From Campylobacterales bacterium (GTDB lineage Bacteria > Campylobacterota > Campylobacteria > Campylobacterales > Sulfurimonadaceae), in NCBI GenBank assembly GCA_024280035.1, contig JAJRQV010000087.1, forward strand, positions 1 through 64,000: DNA of 64,000 nucleotides, given 5' to 3'. Under the pieces are notes generated by a model that saw only the letters and a program-made list of their open reading frames with translations, was not told the origin of the DNA and made no database searches. A program made the translations under genes and the position numbers. Shown one piece after another: positions 1 to 10,100 of the stretch. Within the stretch, counting starts at the first letter, position 1, and each line of letters starts with the position of its first letter.

Positions 1-324
1 AAGTTCATCCATATCAAAAGGTTTTTTAATATATTCATCACCACCTACCGCGTAACCACGTTTAAGGTCTTTAGTCGTATTTAAAGAGGTAACAAAGACT
101 GCTGGAGTTTTTATTCCATTGTCTCGAATGCTCTCTACTAAAGAGAATCCATCAATAAAAGGAACATTAACATCTAAAAGAAGAAGGTCATACGTATTTT
201 TAAAAATAAGGTCTTCGGCTTCTTGCCCATCTTCACAACCTGTCACCTTATGCCCGGAGTCTCTAAGATGTTCAAGTAAAATCTCAAGTAAGACTAAATC
301 ATCTTCCATTAGCAATATTTTCAA
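1..324 (-). CDS. Response regulator receiver domain (partial, C-terminus outside window)
   Basis: This is the first 108 residues of a two-component response regulator, cut by the window edge. The receiver fold is clear: acidic pair E7/D8/D9 near the start, the LLLLDVNVPF strand with phospho-acceptor D51, the T79/S80 switch position and the KKP lysine at about 100-101. I place the start at a TTG (324) because an AAAGG Shine-Dalgarno lies a few bases upstream; a later in-frame ATG (309) falls inside the first beta-strand. It lies 13 bp after dgkA on the same strand, so the two are probably co-transcribed. The output domain, if there is one, is not visible, so the target is unknown. Confidence 0.85.
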   Translation of the reverse strand, partial: MKILLMEDDLVLLEILLEHLRDSGHKVTGCEDGQEAEDLIFKNTYDLLLLDVNVPFIDGFSLVESIRDNGIKTPAVFVTSLNTTKDLKRGYAVGGDEYIKKPFDMDEL

Positions 325-337
325 TACAATGCCTTTG

Positions 338-706
338 TTATAGGACAAATCCAATATATAAAACAGCTGCCCAGATACATGCTGTTAAAATCAAACTCAG
401 AAAAACAAGGGTTGCCCCTGCATCTTTAGCCCGTTTTGCTAACTCATGATAATCAAGTGTTACTAAGTCAACCACACGTTCAATAGAAGAGTTTGTCACC
501 TCTGCCATAATAGGTATAAACAGAGACAGAGATAAAATCACCTGAAGGTGAAAAGGTAGCGCTAAGAACCACGCCACTATATTCATAACGACAAAAAGCA
601 AAATTTGTAATTTAAAAGAAGATTCATTTTTAGTAATATCTACTAAACCTTCTAAAGCATATGTTGTATTTTTAAAAAGTGTATATTTGGGTTTATTTAA
701 AGCCAC
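338..706 (-). CDS. dgkA: Diacylglycerol/undecaprenol kinase
   Basis: Small (122 aa) integral-membrane kinase of the DgkA family. It phosphorylates diacylglycerol, or undecaprenol in some bacteria, on the inner membrane and so recycles lipid by-products of envelope synthesis. Three hydrophobic helices can be seen (about 33-50, 54-68 and 98-120). The family active-site block EVTNSSIERVVD gives E69, N72 and E76, and the conserved KRAKDAGA segment follows at about 91-98. Length is typical. A response regulator follows closely downstream. Function is assigned from the motif; the lipid substrate cannot be told from sequence. Confidence 0.93.
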   Translation of the reverse strand: MALNKPKYTLFKNTTYALEGLVDITKNESSFKLQILLFVVMNIVAWFLALPFHLQVILSLSLFIPIMAEVTNSSIERVVDLVTLDYHELAKRAKDAGATLVFLSLILTACIWAAVLYIGFVL

Positions 707-790
707 TGTTTTTCCTGTGAGAATAGTATAGTTAATAAGATGTGTAATTATAGTGTATTTTAAAGGCAGTGCTTAATAAAGAGGAAAACT

Positions 791-808
791 CCTCTCAAAA
801 AAGAGAGG
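791..808 (-). terminator. Hairpin downstream of the five-haem cytochrome gene
   Basis: CCTCTC and GAGAGG arms separated by six A residues form a short perfect stem 18 bp after the cytochrome stop codon on the minus strand. The following U-tract is weak, so termination efficiency is uncertain. Confidence 0.4.
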
Positions 809-825
809 GAAAATAAGGGTCTGAT

Positions 826-1938
826 CTATTTAATAGTAAAATTCTTATTTTGTAAAACAGTGAACTCTTTTAAAGACTTTTCATTTTCAAGACCTAATTT
901 TTTAAGTACCTTAGGGTTCACAACATAAAAACCAAGAACAACTTCTAACTGGTCACCTGATTTAAGTTCTTTATCAAAAGAGATTAAACGTTTTTCTTTT
1001 GCTTTAATCATTGTGTTTTTAATAACCTCAGTAGCTAACCATGGCATATCAGGTTTGCCTTCGTGTCCAATGACTCTTACAAAGGTATGTGTTTTAAGAT
1101 TTGTGTGTATACCATTTCTTGTATGTATCACACATAACTGAACAACTCTAAGAGGATGACTCATCAGGTCATGAGGGGCTTGGTTATCAATAATAATATT
1201 AAACTTATCTGCCTCTTTGATATAAGAGAGTGTAAGATACTTGCTTAACATTTTTGTAGACACATGCGCACCTGCAAAACCATGATAAGCGTGCTGTGCA
1301 CTCTGTCTTACTGTTGTTGCTGTTCCATCAATTTTGGGCATATGGCAAGTAATACAGTTCTGTTTTGTATTTTTTGCACCAGCATCTGCTGTTTCACATA
1401 CGGCAAACTTATGAGAATTTTGTTTATGAGAGTGACAACCCATACACATCTCACCCGTATAAAACTGTTCATTGGTATAATCAATATCATGATACGCAGA
1501 ACCTACCGTTGTTTTATTCATCCCAAACCAAGAGCTGACAGTTTTATATTTAACAACCTCTGTTTCTCTTCCTTGTTCTGCAGAGAAAAAGGTCTTTGGC
1601 TTAGTGGTATACACATTTTTATTTGATTGGGCATGTTTTTCAACATTAGAAATAGTATGACAACTTAAACATGTGATCCCCTCACGTGCTTGCTCTTGTG
1701 TTGTTGCATTGGGTGTATGACACTTTGCACATTTATAATTACCCTTAGCTTTTGCAGGATGTTTATCCCAAATAGCCTTATGGATTTTATCCTCATAAAT
1801 TGACGCATGTTTGTGCATAGAACTTTCAAACTCAGTCGTAATGGTAGGGTGACATTTTTTACACGAGGCAGTATCTGCAAACTCGGAAGAAGCAAAGAGT
1901 GTAAAAACAAGTACTAAAAGAGAAAATAAACTTTTCAT
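826..1938 (-). CDS. Periplasmic pentahaem cytochrome c (cytochrome c554-like)
   Basis: 370-aa exported multihaem cytochrome. A signal peptide (first ~20 residues, ending ASSEFA) is followed by five CxxCH haem-attachment motifs: CKKCH, CAKCH, CLSCH, CMGCH and CITCH, all in the first ~205 residues. Many additional His residues could be distal ligands. The C-terminal ~160 residues have no haem motif and look like a beta-rich domain. The arrangement resembles the cytochrome c554/nitrite-reductase-like multihaem group, which carries electrons in the periplasm. The gene stands alone, with a hairpin after it, so the redox partner is not indicated. Substrate or partner is unassigned. Confidence 0.85.
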   Translation of the reverse strand: MKSLFSLLVLVFTLFASSEFADTASCKKCHPTITTEFESSMHKHASIYEDKIHKAIWDKHPAKAKGNYKCAKCHTPNATTQEQAREGITCLSCHTISNVEKHAQSNKNVYTTKPKTFFSAEQGRETEVVKYKTVSSWFGMNKTTVGSAYHDIDYTNEQFYTGEMCMGCHSHKQNSHKFAVCETADAGAKNTKQNCITCHMPKIDGTATTVRQSAQHAYHGFAGAHVSTKMLSKYLTLSYIKEADKFNIIIDNQAPHDLMSHPLRVVQLCVIHTRNGIHTNLKTHTFVRVIGHEGKPDMPWLATEVIKNTMIKAKEKRLISFDKELKSGDQLEVVLGFYVVNPKVLKKLGLENEKSLKEFTVLQNKNFTIK

Positions 1939-2085
1939 AATTGGGAGTCCTTTTTATTTATTAGACTGAATTTTATCAGGCTAAAAATAAGAAGTCTTGA
2001 CAGCTGTCAATTATTAGGAATTAGCGGTTTTATGAGATTAAATTGTGATAAATAATTAGAATTTACAAGAAGAAGGAGAGGAGAC

Positions 2086-3252
2086 TTAAATCCCATCTAC
2101 TCTTAAAGGCTGTGTTTTACCCACCATAAGTTCAATAGTCATGTAAGCCCGTTTAAATACGCTTTCTTGTCTATATTCAAGATTATGTTTTTTACACACC
2201 TCTTTTACAATAGGTTGCATTTTTTGATAAAAAGAGTGTGGAATATTAGGAAACAGATGATGTTCAATTTGATAATTTAAAAAACCGTGTGCAAAATCAA
2301 TAAGGTCTGAACCTGTATTGTAGTTAACAGAACCCATAATCTGTCTTAGATAAAACTCACCTGTACTTTGGTGTGGTTCACTAAACATATAAATATCGTC
2401 TGCTGAGTGGTTAGGTACAATTACTAAAAATGAGTGTAAGTTAGCAACAAATTCAGAAATTACTAAAATAATAAAGGCATTTAACACTGCCGTTGTGCCT
2501 AAAGGTAAGAACAACAGTGGGAAAAATACAAACTTTACAAGCCCATAAGGAAGCATATATTTTGTCCAGAGTTCATACCCATTTTTAGTAAAAGGAGACC
2601 ACTCGTAATCAGAAACCTCTTCTAAATTTTTCTTTCTACGCTCTTTGTTTTCTAAGATACGAAGCGTATTGGGTGCATAATAGAGGTATTTCCACATTCC
2701 GGCAAAAGCATATACAATAACATAACGAATAGCCATAGGAATTTTAGAATTCACTAACCATTGCATATTACGTTCAACATTATCAGGATCATCTGCCTCA
2801 CCTAAATGATAATGGTGCATAATATTATGTTCATATTCCCAGGCCTCAGGCTTAATCCAATCTAACCAATGAAAATAACGGTTAAGACCGCGTGCATAAC
2901 CTGATTTTGTATATTTATGAGGAATATTAGGCACCTTATCATAAGCACCATGTAAAATAGGATGTGTTACATCTGCCCAACGTGCTACATTTCCCACACC
3001 AATCATTACCGCAGAAATAAGGGCTAAAAACCAGAAAGCAAAACCACTTAAACCATAAGAAAGTTCAAGAGCACTAATGATATAAATAAGGAAAAAGCCC
3101 CCGTACGTCAGGATTTTTTGCCATCTTTCTAACTTAAGTAAATGCTCAAAATCTTCTTGCCCTACTGGACCTAAATTTTTTTTAATCTCTTCAATATCAA
3201 TTTGTAATTGTTCTTTATCTATATCTTCATATCGTGCATATTCGTGACTCAC
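2086..3252 (-). CDS. Membrane fatty acid desaturase
   Basis: 388-aa di-iron fatty acid desaturase, introducing a double bond into acyl chains in the inner membrane. The three histidine boxes are present: HPILH (H97-H101), HNIMHH (H142-H147) and QIEHH near residue 332, the Gln-variant third box typical of front-end and delta-6-like desaturases. Four or so hydrophobic helices lie at about 50-68, 70-92 and 225-260. There is no fused cytochrome b5 domain, so an external electron donor is needed. The gene is monocistronic, with 147 bp before the upstream cytochrome gene. Regiospecificity cannot be read from sequence. Confidence 0.9.
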   Translation of the reverse strand: MSHEYARYEDIDKEQLQIDIEEIKKNLGPVGQEDFEHLLKLERWQKILTYGGFFLIYIISALELSYGLSGFAFWFLALISAVMIGVGNVARWADVTHPILHGAYDKVPNIPHKYTKSGYARGLNRYFHWLDWIKPEAWEYEHNIMHHYHLGEADDPDNVERNMQWLVNSKIPMAIRYVIVYAFAGMWKYLYYAPNTLRILENKERRKKNLEEVSDYEWSPFTKNGYELWTKYMLPYGLVKFVFFPLLFLPLGTTAVLNAFIILVISEFVANLHSFLVIVPNHSADDIYMFSEPHQSTGEFYLRQIMGSVNYNTGSDLIDFAHGFLNYQIEHHLFPNIPHSFYQKMQPIVKEVCKKHNLEYRQESVFKRAYMTIELMVGKTQPLRVDGI

Positions 3253-3344
3253 GGCTTTCCCCTATATTAAATATTAACCGCGATTATACAAAACATTAGT
3301 TAAAAAGAAGATTGATGCGTATCAAGCCTAAAAAAGAGCCCCTT

Positions 3345-4292
3345 TTATTCTAACTTCCAAAACATGAGTTTGTTACGTTCGTCTGCACTAATCAACTCAT
3401 TTTCATTAAAAAAATCTATCTTTATTATCGTCTGATTATGCCCTTTAAGAAGATACTTTTCTTGCATAGTATTAATATCTACAACTGAAATATCATTCTC
3501 TTCATTTTTCATAAATGCAGCCAATGTTGCCTGAGGATTTAAAGCAACACTATAGATAAAAAACTGTCCCTTAGTCATCGTGTATTCTTCTAAACTTCTG
3601 TAAACAATCACACGTTTATCTTTTCCCCCACTGAGTAATATTTCATTTTTAAAATCAATAGAAACAATATCTCTTTTGTTGGCTTTATTGTACTCTTTTA
3701 AAATTTTAAATGTTTTAACATCCATTTTTGTAATCATAGGTGTTTCATCTGCTGTATAAATGTATTTATGTTCCTCATCTAGGGTTAAATCAGAAAAGCT
3801 TGAGTAGTTCAACTGCTTAGATAAGATTCTTTTTTTAGCTTTAATATCAAATAATATAATCTCATTTCCCATACTCTGAATCAAGGCAATATTATCATCT
3901 ACAAACATCACCTTTTGCACCGTAGTTTTTTCTTTTATTCCAATCAGAGTTGTTAAGATTTTATTCTCATAAAGATACAGCTCTCTATAGCCATCAATCA
4001 CCCTAGCTATAAATAAAATCCTTCCCTTACGGTAATCTACACTAAGAATTAAAGAGCGCATATCATCACCCAATATATCCTTATATTTAGGAAGTGAAAC
4101 CTTATCTATTAAGGTGTCTGTTGTAAGGTCATAGACTTCAACTGTACCCTCTTCTGTTCCAACAACTAAAATATCTTTTACCTTTATAAAATCAGAAACG
4201 GCTTCACTGGCACTAAGATAGCGATAAGGCTTTATCTCTTCAGATAAAAGCCCTGTTACTAATAAAAATATCAATACTACTGTTTTAATCAT
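3345..4292 (-). CDS. napL: NapL-like beta-propeller protein
   Basis: 315-aa exported protein with repeated short WD40-like blades (for example VEVYDL, IILFDIKAKK, IVYRSLEE, LMFWKLE at the C-terminus) after a signal peptide (residues 1-17). Campylobacterota nap operons encode an accessory protein of this size and fold, NapL, whose exact role is unsettled. Its start overlaps the napH stop (ATGA type), so it is translationally coupled to napGH. The name is inferred from this context plus the beta-propeller look; without napA in view it could equally be a general WD40 periplasmic protein. Confidence 0.65.
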   Translation of the reverse strand: MIKTVVLIFLLVTGLLSEEIKPYRYLSASEAVSDFIKVKDILVVGTEEGTVEVYDLTTDTLIDKVSLPKYKDILGDDMRSLILSVDYRKGRILFIARVIDGYRELYLYENKILTTLIGIKEKTTVQKVMFVDDNIALIQSMGNEIILFDIKAKKRILSKQLNYSSFSDLTLDEEHKYIYTADETPMITKMDVKTFKILKEYNKANKRDIVSIDFKNEILLSGGKDKRVIVYRSLEEYTMTKGQFFIYSVALNPQATLAAFMKNEENDISVVDINTMQEKYLLKGHNQTIIKIDFFNENELISADERNKLMFWKLE

Positions 4293-5116
4293 TTATCATC
4301 CCTCAATTGTTTGGTTATGCCCACTACAGAAAATTCAAAAGCACCTGTTTCACACACCTCTATACAGCGTGCACATTTAAGACAAGATGAGCCGGTTATG
4401 GTTGCAGACTTATGCCCCACCATATTTAATATCTGTACTTCTGGGCAGGCTTTAAAACACTCTAATGAATTAACACATTTATCTTTATCATGAACAACCT
4501 TGATTAATGAATATTTTCCAAGAAGGGCATTAAATTTACCTACAGGGCAGATATGCCCACACCAAGCATATTCTTGAGAAAAAAGGTCAAATAAGAATAT
4601 GGCCAAAAGAAGTACCCAGCCCATACCAAAACCAAATATTATTCCTCTGTGTGCTATTCCAATGGGGTTAATCATCTCATACGCGGCTAAAGAGAAAATA
4701 TACGAAAGCACAAAAGATATGATTATCATCCATGTACGTGTACTTTGAGGAAGTGGTGAACAGACATCAACGGTATTAAAGGGTAAAATATTTCTTACCC
4801 AAGTCGCCGTTTCAGTTACAATATTAATAGGGCACACCCAAGAACAGAAAAAACGTCCACCTATTACCGAATAAAAAAAGACTACAACTCCCACTCCCAT
4901 CATTATATCAACTGTAATAACAGCACCTGCAAAAAACATTTGTAAGGTAGAAAAAGGGTCAGATAAAGGGATAGTTCCAAAAACAAGAGCCGTAGAGAGA
5001 TTTCCAACAATAGTATTCCACCCAAAATAATTTGAACCAAAGTATGCCAATAAAATAAGTGTTTGTGTCATCCTGCGTGCTATATAAAAACGATGATGAA
5101 AGAACCAATTAATCAT
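4289..5116 (-). CDS. napH: NapH-type membrane ferredoxin (quinol oxidation partner)
   Basis: Polytopic inner-membrane iron-sulphur protein of the NapH/NosR-C family, which with NapG passes electrons from menaquinol to a periplasmic reductase. About four hydrophobic helices are followed by two C-terminal [4Fe-4S] motifs (CVNSLECFKACP and CLKCARCIEVCE). The two family CxxxCP motifs on the membrane part are present (CSWVCP, CGHICP). I choose the ATG at 5116 (275 aa): a GGAGGGG Shine-Dalgarno lies just upstream, and the longer ORF to 5146 would overlap napG by 38 bp. It overlaps napG by 8 bp. No napA, napB or nosZ is visible nearby. Confidence 0.88.
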   Translation of the reverse strand: MINWFFHHRFYIARRMTQTLILLAYFGSNYFGWNTIVGNLSTALVFGTIPLSDPFSTLQMFFAGAVITVDIMMGVGVVVFFYSVIGGRFFCSWVCPINIVTETATWVRNILPFNTVDVCSPLPQSTRTWMIIISFVLSYIFSLAAYEMINPIGIAHRGIIFGFGMGWVLLLAIFLFDLFSQEYAWCGHICPVGKFNALLGKYSLIKVVHDKDKCVNSLECFKACPEVQILNMVGHKSATITGSSCLKCARCIEVCETGAFEFSVVGITKQLRDDK

Positions 5117-5918
5117 ATAACCCCTCCAAAATCCCATCAACATCATTCACATTATCTAAGGCTGACTTTTCATTTCTAGGGGTTTTTTTCATATTTGAGT
5201 CTCCTGCACTTTCACGTGCCCTGCTCTCATCTTGTTTTTCCCAACCCACAATATAATGTGAACCAATATCTCCTGAAATAGAGGACAGAGGTTTTACAAA
5301 AATTGAAGGATAGGTGGTAGGACAGGCATGTTCACGCATTCCACAGCCTGTACACACATCTGGGTGTACCACAGGCTTTAAAAAAGCATGCATATCTGTG
5401 CGTGTATTTCGCTCTTTAAACAGACTAATAGCATCACCCGTGAGAGGGCAGGCTTGAAAACATAAGGTACATTGCAAACCTAAATAAGCAAGACAGGTCT
5501 GTGTATTAATCAGAGCCAGCCCCATTTTTGCATTATTAATAGATAAAACATCATCTCGAATAAGGTTTTTAAGTTCAAGTGCCCTTGTTGGACAAGAAGA
5601 GGCACAAGGAATATCAATACACATCTGACATGGATCTTTACGAGGTTCATAAAAAGGAGTGCCCAAAGAGACATGGTCAGTAATTTTAGAAAGTTTTAAG
5701 GCATCATAAGGACAGACTTCTACACAAATTCCACAACGAATACAGGTTTTGACAAAGTCCGCCTCACTTAATGCCCCAGGGGGACGTAAAACGTCTGAAT
5801 TGGCTTGAGACTGCTTAAGATAAACACCCCAAGCCACAGTACCAAAGGCATAATATCCTACCCCATGGATAACTTTTAATAAAAAGTTTCTTCTTTTAGT
5901 AGTATTTGGAGTTTCCAT
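5109..5918 (-). CDS. napG: NapG-type periplasmic ferredoxin
   Basis: 269-aa Tat-exported polyferredoxin. The N-terminus carries a twin-arginine signal (TKRRNFLLK at about 7-15, then a hydrophobic helix). Four cysteine clusters follow: CIRCGICVEVCP, CQMCIDIPCASSCP, CTLCFQACP and CTGCGMREHACP, enough for four [4Fe-4S] centres. This is the NapG pattern. The protein forms a quinol dehydrogenase with NapH. It is the first gene of a napG-napH-napL group with overlapping ends. Its dedicated reductase is not in this window, so it may serve a nitrate, nitrous oxide or other periplasmic reductase elsewhere. Confidence 0.9.
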   Translation of the reverse strand: METPNTTKRRNFLLKVIHGVGYYAFGTVAWGVYLKQSQANSDVLRPPGALSEADFVKTCIRCGICVEVCPYDALKLSKITDHVSLGTPFYEPRKDPCQMCIDIPCASSCPTRALELKNLIRDDVLSINNAKMGLALINTQTCLAYLGLQCTLCFQACPLTGDAISLFKERNTRTDMHAFLKPVVHPDVCTGCGMREHACPTTYPSIFVKPLSSISGDIGSHYIVGWEKQDESRARESAGDSNMKKTPRNEKSALDNVNDVDGILEGLYD

Positions 5919-6104
5919 AACCTTCCTAAAAACCCATTATTAATAAGTGATAACAACTTATTTTCACATTTAGCTTATTCGATAAGCTTAGTTAATAATA
6001 GTACTCCTAATTTTTCACTTTGTCAATGAAAGAAAGATAATCTTTTATTATACTTATATATTACTATAAATAAGTAATAGTATATGCACACATATAAGTT
6101 ATTT

Positions 6105-7178
6105 TTATTTATCTATACAGCTATAAACATCCACATTCCCATTTTTAGGCTGCATGAAAACCCATTGTGCTGTCTCATAATTTAAAATTGGAACCTCTTT
6201 ATATAATGAGATTAGAGAGGTCTGAATATCTTCTTCTTGAGGTTTGGACAGACTCTGTTTAAAGATTTTTTCTCGTTTTTGAGAATTTTTAAGTAACTCA
6301 GATTCATACCACTGCTTTTCACGCATCTCTTTCATATAGGGTTTTTCATTATGTTCCACAAAAGGGGAAGTTTCTAAATCATAATGATTGGTCTGAATTA
6401 AAAAGTTTTTCTCTCCCATTGTACGAATATGTACTTTTTTACTTCCCAATTCAATCACACAGGCTTCTCCTTTTTTCACACCACACAAACTAATAAAACA
6501 AGGAGAACCCAACTCCCAAGACTCTATATTTTTCATCGCTTTTTCATAACTATTTATATTCTCATCTTCAAGCAGTTGACGAATTAAAAATGTAGGGTCA
6601 GACTTAAATTTAGCCGAACGTTTCTTTGGCGCATAATTGATGGCAACAGAAAAACCTTTTTTAGCTCCCGTTAAAACACCTACCATACCCGTAATACCTG
6701 CAATTTGTGCTATTTCAGAGCCCTCTTTATTAATAAATGAAAAATGTCTTGTAGACCAAGCAATATCATCAGCACCCTTCCAGTCTAAGGATCTAAAACA
6801 GACCATCTCTTCTTTTTTCGAATCCCAAATCATCACGACAGAGCACCCCATATGTGATAAGGTGTACTGTCTTTGCAAAAAAGCCATTAGTGAGTTTGAC
6901 ATAAAAGAGCATTGTGAGGCTAAATAATCACTCTCTTTCACATAATGCCCCCACCATCTGTATACAAGGTTATACAGTAGTTTCGCACTAAAATGAACTA
7001 AAACCTTAGATACACCTACTTCATATACCAGTTGACTCATTGCCGTACACAACTCTTTTATAGACTTAAGATCTTTTTCTACAACATCTTTCCAAATCTC
7101 TTGAGGATGAGAAGCCTGTATATATATTTTTCTATTTTGGGTAACTTTAGTAATATTTTTATAAGGATTACTTAGCAC
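6105..7178 (-). CDS. Acid-ceramidase/NAAA-like linear amide hydrolase
   Basis: 357-aa protein that resembles the Ntn-hydrolase branch containing acid ceramidase and N-acylethanolamine amidase. The block GCSVVMIWD...FRSLDWKG (C112 onward) matches the family pattern Cys-Thr/Ser-x-Val...Arg-Asn/Ser-x-Asp. GMVGVLTGAKKGFSVAIN at about 165-182 matches the conserved Gly-rich strand. C112 would be the nucleophile exposed by autocleavage. There is no clear signal peptide. It overlaps the Aas-like gene by 11 bp and is the last gene of the MerR-Aas unit, which suggests it releases a fatty acid from an N-acyl lipid for re-use by Aas. Substrate is inference. Confidence 0.65.
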   Translation of the reverse strand: MLSNPYKNITKVTQNRKIYIQASHPQEIWKDVVEKDLKSIKELCTAMSQLVYEVGVSKVLVHFSAKLLYNLVYRWWGHYVKESDYLASQCSFMSNSLMAFLQRQYTLSHMGCSVVMIWDSKKEEMVCFRSLDWKGADDIAWSTRHFSFINKEGSEIAQIAGITGMVGVLTGAKKGFSVAINYAPKKRSAKFKSDPTFLIRQLLEDENINSYEKAMKNIESWELGSPCFISLCGVKKGEACVIELGSKKVHIRTMGEKNFLIQTNHYDLETSPFVEHNEKPYMKEMREKQWYESELLKNSQKREKIFKQSLSKPQEEDIQTSLISLYKEVPILNYETAQWVFMQPKNGNVDVYSCIDK

Positions 7179-10100
7179 CTGTTAACTCCATCGCTAATTT
7201 TTTAGCTCCTGCAAAATCACTCTTACCTGAACCCAGTTTAGGTACATTTTCAACTTCAAAAATCTCAGAAGGAATCGTTAATGAACTCATGCCTGAATCA
7301 ACAAGGGCTTTTTTCAGCTCAGATACCTTATCATAACCTTGAATCAGTAAAATCACCTTTTCTCCTTTTTTCTCATCAGGAAGATTCACTGCAATTAACT
7401 CCACATCAGCATTATTAATTACCTTGTGAATTTCGGATTCTACACTGCCTAAAGAAACCATTTCTCCTGCTAATTTTGCAAAACGTGAATAACGATCAAC
7501 GATATATAAATAACCATCTTCATCAATATGCCCCTTATCTCCTGTTTTATACCAGTGCGAACCTTTTATTTCTGCCATCACCTCTTGTGTTTTATGTTCA
7601 TCTTTTAAATAACCCTTCATTACCTGAGGACCACCAATAAGAATCAAACCATCTTCATTAGCACTTAACTCGTGTAGCGTAGAGGGGTCAACAATTTTAA
7701 AGGCAGTACCCGGCAGCGGCATACCAACACTTCCATCTTTATTACCCACTTGAATACTAAAACTGTCTGTTTCTAAAACATCAGGAAGATTTACACTCGC
7801 TACTGGTGCAGACTCTGTTACCCCATACCCTTCTAAAATGGTTTTATGATACTTCGATTGAAATGCTTCTTTAACCTCAGGGCTTAGTTTTTCAGCCCCT
7901 GAAACAGCCATTCTAATAGAGTCAAACATTAATGGATGCACCTTTTTATTTTTTGTATACAATCTAAAAAATGTTGATGTACCAAACATAACCGTGGCTT
8001 GAAATTTTGCCACTGCCTTACCAACACCAACAGCGTCAGTGGGATCAGGATGGCAGACCATTGGAACACCTTCAATCAGAGGTAACCATGTTGTTGCCGT
8101 AAGACCAAAGGCATGAAAAAGAGGCAGTGAAGCCAAAACAACATCCTCATCTCTCATATTTAAAATATCAGAAATCTGTTTAACATTTGACATAAAATTT
8201 TGATGGGTTAGCATCACACCCTTGGGTTCTCCCTCAGAACCTGATGAGAACAAGATTGCAGCAACACTGTCATTAGGAACTTTTTTGATATACAAGAGCT
8301 TAATTAACCATGCCGGTAAGATTTTTATTAAGATCAAAATACTTATGGCAGAAAACTTAGATATTTTCTCTTTTAACTCTTCAAGATAAACAACATTTAC
8401 CCCCTCAAGTAAGGCCTTGGTATCAAACCCTTTTGCATCTAACTTCGTCATAAACTGTTTAGCCGTATATACTGTTTTAATCTCTGCTTTTTCAATTGCT
8501 GAAGCAACAGAACTTACAGGAGCCGTATAGTTTAAGTTAACCACCGTTTTTCCTCTCATCAGCGTTGCCATATTAATAATAGCTCCTGCCGTTGTTGTTG
8601 GCATTAATATACCAATATTATCTTCTGTATTTTTCTTAACAAATCGAGAAAACAAAATCGTTGCACTTAAGGCTCTGGTATAAGAGAGACTGGCTCCCTT
8701 AGAATCAGCCATACAAAACTCCGAACTTAACTTAGATGCTGTGTCTACCCAAGATTCTTGCATTGAAGGCAACTCTTGAGTATATTTTTCCCATGAAGTA
8801 AAAGAGAGTTCAAAAACCTTCTGTTTTACTTCTGCTGTTGAACTACTAATATCAATAGCCTCTGAAAAAGCAACAATCACCTCACGACGACGTGTTTTTT
8901 TAGCCTCTTTAAATTTTGAGGATGATCGAGAAAGTTTTGAGCCCCACATTCCACGAAGGAAAAAAGGAACAATCACCGCATCTGCATCCTTAGCCATCAG
9001 TTCAAAACCACGTTTAAATTCACCTAACTGCCCATTTCTACTGATACTTCCTTCAGGAAAGATACAAACAACCTCACCTGCATTTAGAAGTTCATTCACC
9101 TTTGAAGCAGCTTCTTTAACCCCACGGCTTGACACTGGAATAACCTGAAAAAAATCTAAAAAGATTTTAAGATACCACTTCTCATAAATGGCTCTGTCCA
9201 TTACATAACGAACCCGTCTAGGCATTGTCATTTGAATAATTGCCCAATCTAACCATGAGATATGATTACCTAAAAGAAGAACCCCTCCACTTTGAGGAAT
9301 ATTATTAAAACCAAGTACCTCCAATTTAATACGTCGAGAAATCAAAGAGGCCATTAGAAAAATCACCAAAGATTGAGGAATTTCTCTTAATACATAAATA
9401 GAGCCAAGAACAGACACTATAAGCATCATATAAAACAAGCCAATGCTGTTAATACCCCAAACGGCAAAAGCAACTGTAAGCCCTAAGAAGAAGGTCATTG
9501 TCACGTTTTGAACAAAGTTATTACCTGCAATAATTAAACCTAACTCATTTTTTGGTGCATTAAATTGAATAAGTGCATTCAAGGGCACAATAAAAAGCCC
9601 TGCAAAAAAACCAAAAAGAAAGAAGTTAAAACCATGCACAGATATACTTTCAATATTTGGTAAAAAGAAAAGTGTTGCTGAAATACCTAAGGCACCTAAG
9701 GGAATTGTTCCTGTTTCGATATAGTTTCGAGAGACCTTACCTGCAATTATAGAACCCAGTACAATACCAAACCCCGCTAATGCCATCATCCCTTGAACAA
9801 CAATAGTATTACTAATATCTAAACTCTCTTTTGCGTAAGCAGGAAAACTTGCTAATACCACTTGAGAGACTGACCAAAAGAGGGAGAGTCCAATAATAGA
9901 ATGAAAGATAAGACTGTCTTTAGAGATGATTTTTATATTCTCTTTGAGATACGTTGCTGTGTAATATTTTTTAATATCAAAACGACGTTCAGAACCTATA
10001 TTGGTGATAGGAAGGGTATAAGCTAAAATTAATTCAATAATAGAACCCACTACTAAAGCCCAGCCAATAGGTGCGATATGTTCAAGTATCTCTTTGCTAG

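Noticed and set aside
1264-1626. 120-codon plus-strand ORF inside the pentahaem cytochrome
   Set aside because: It is antisense to CxxCH-rich coding sequence and has no ribosome site.
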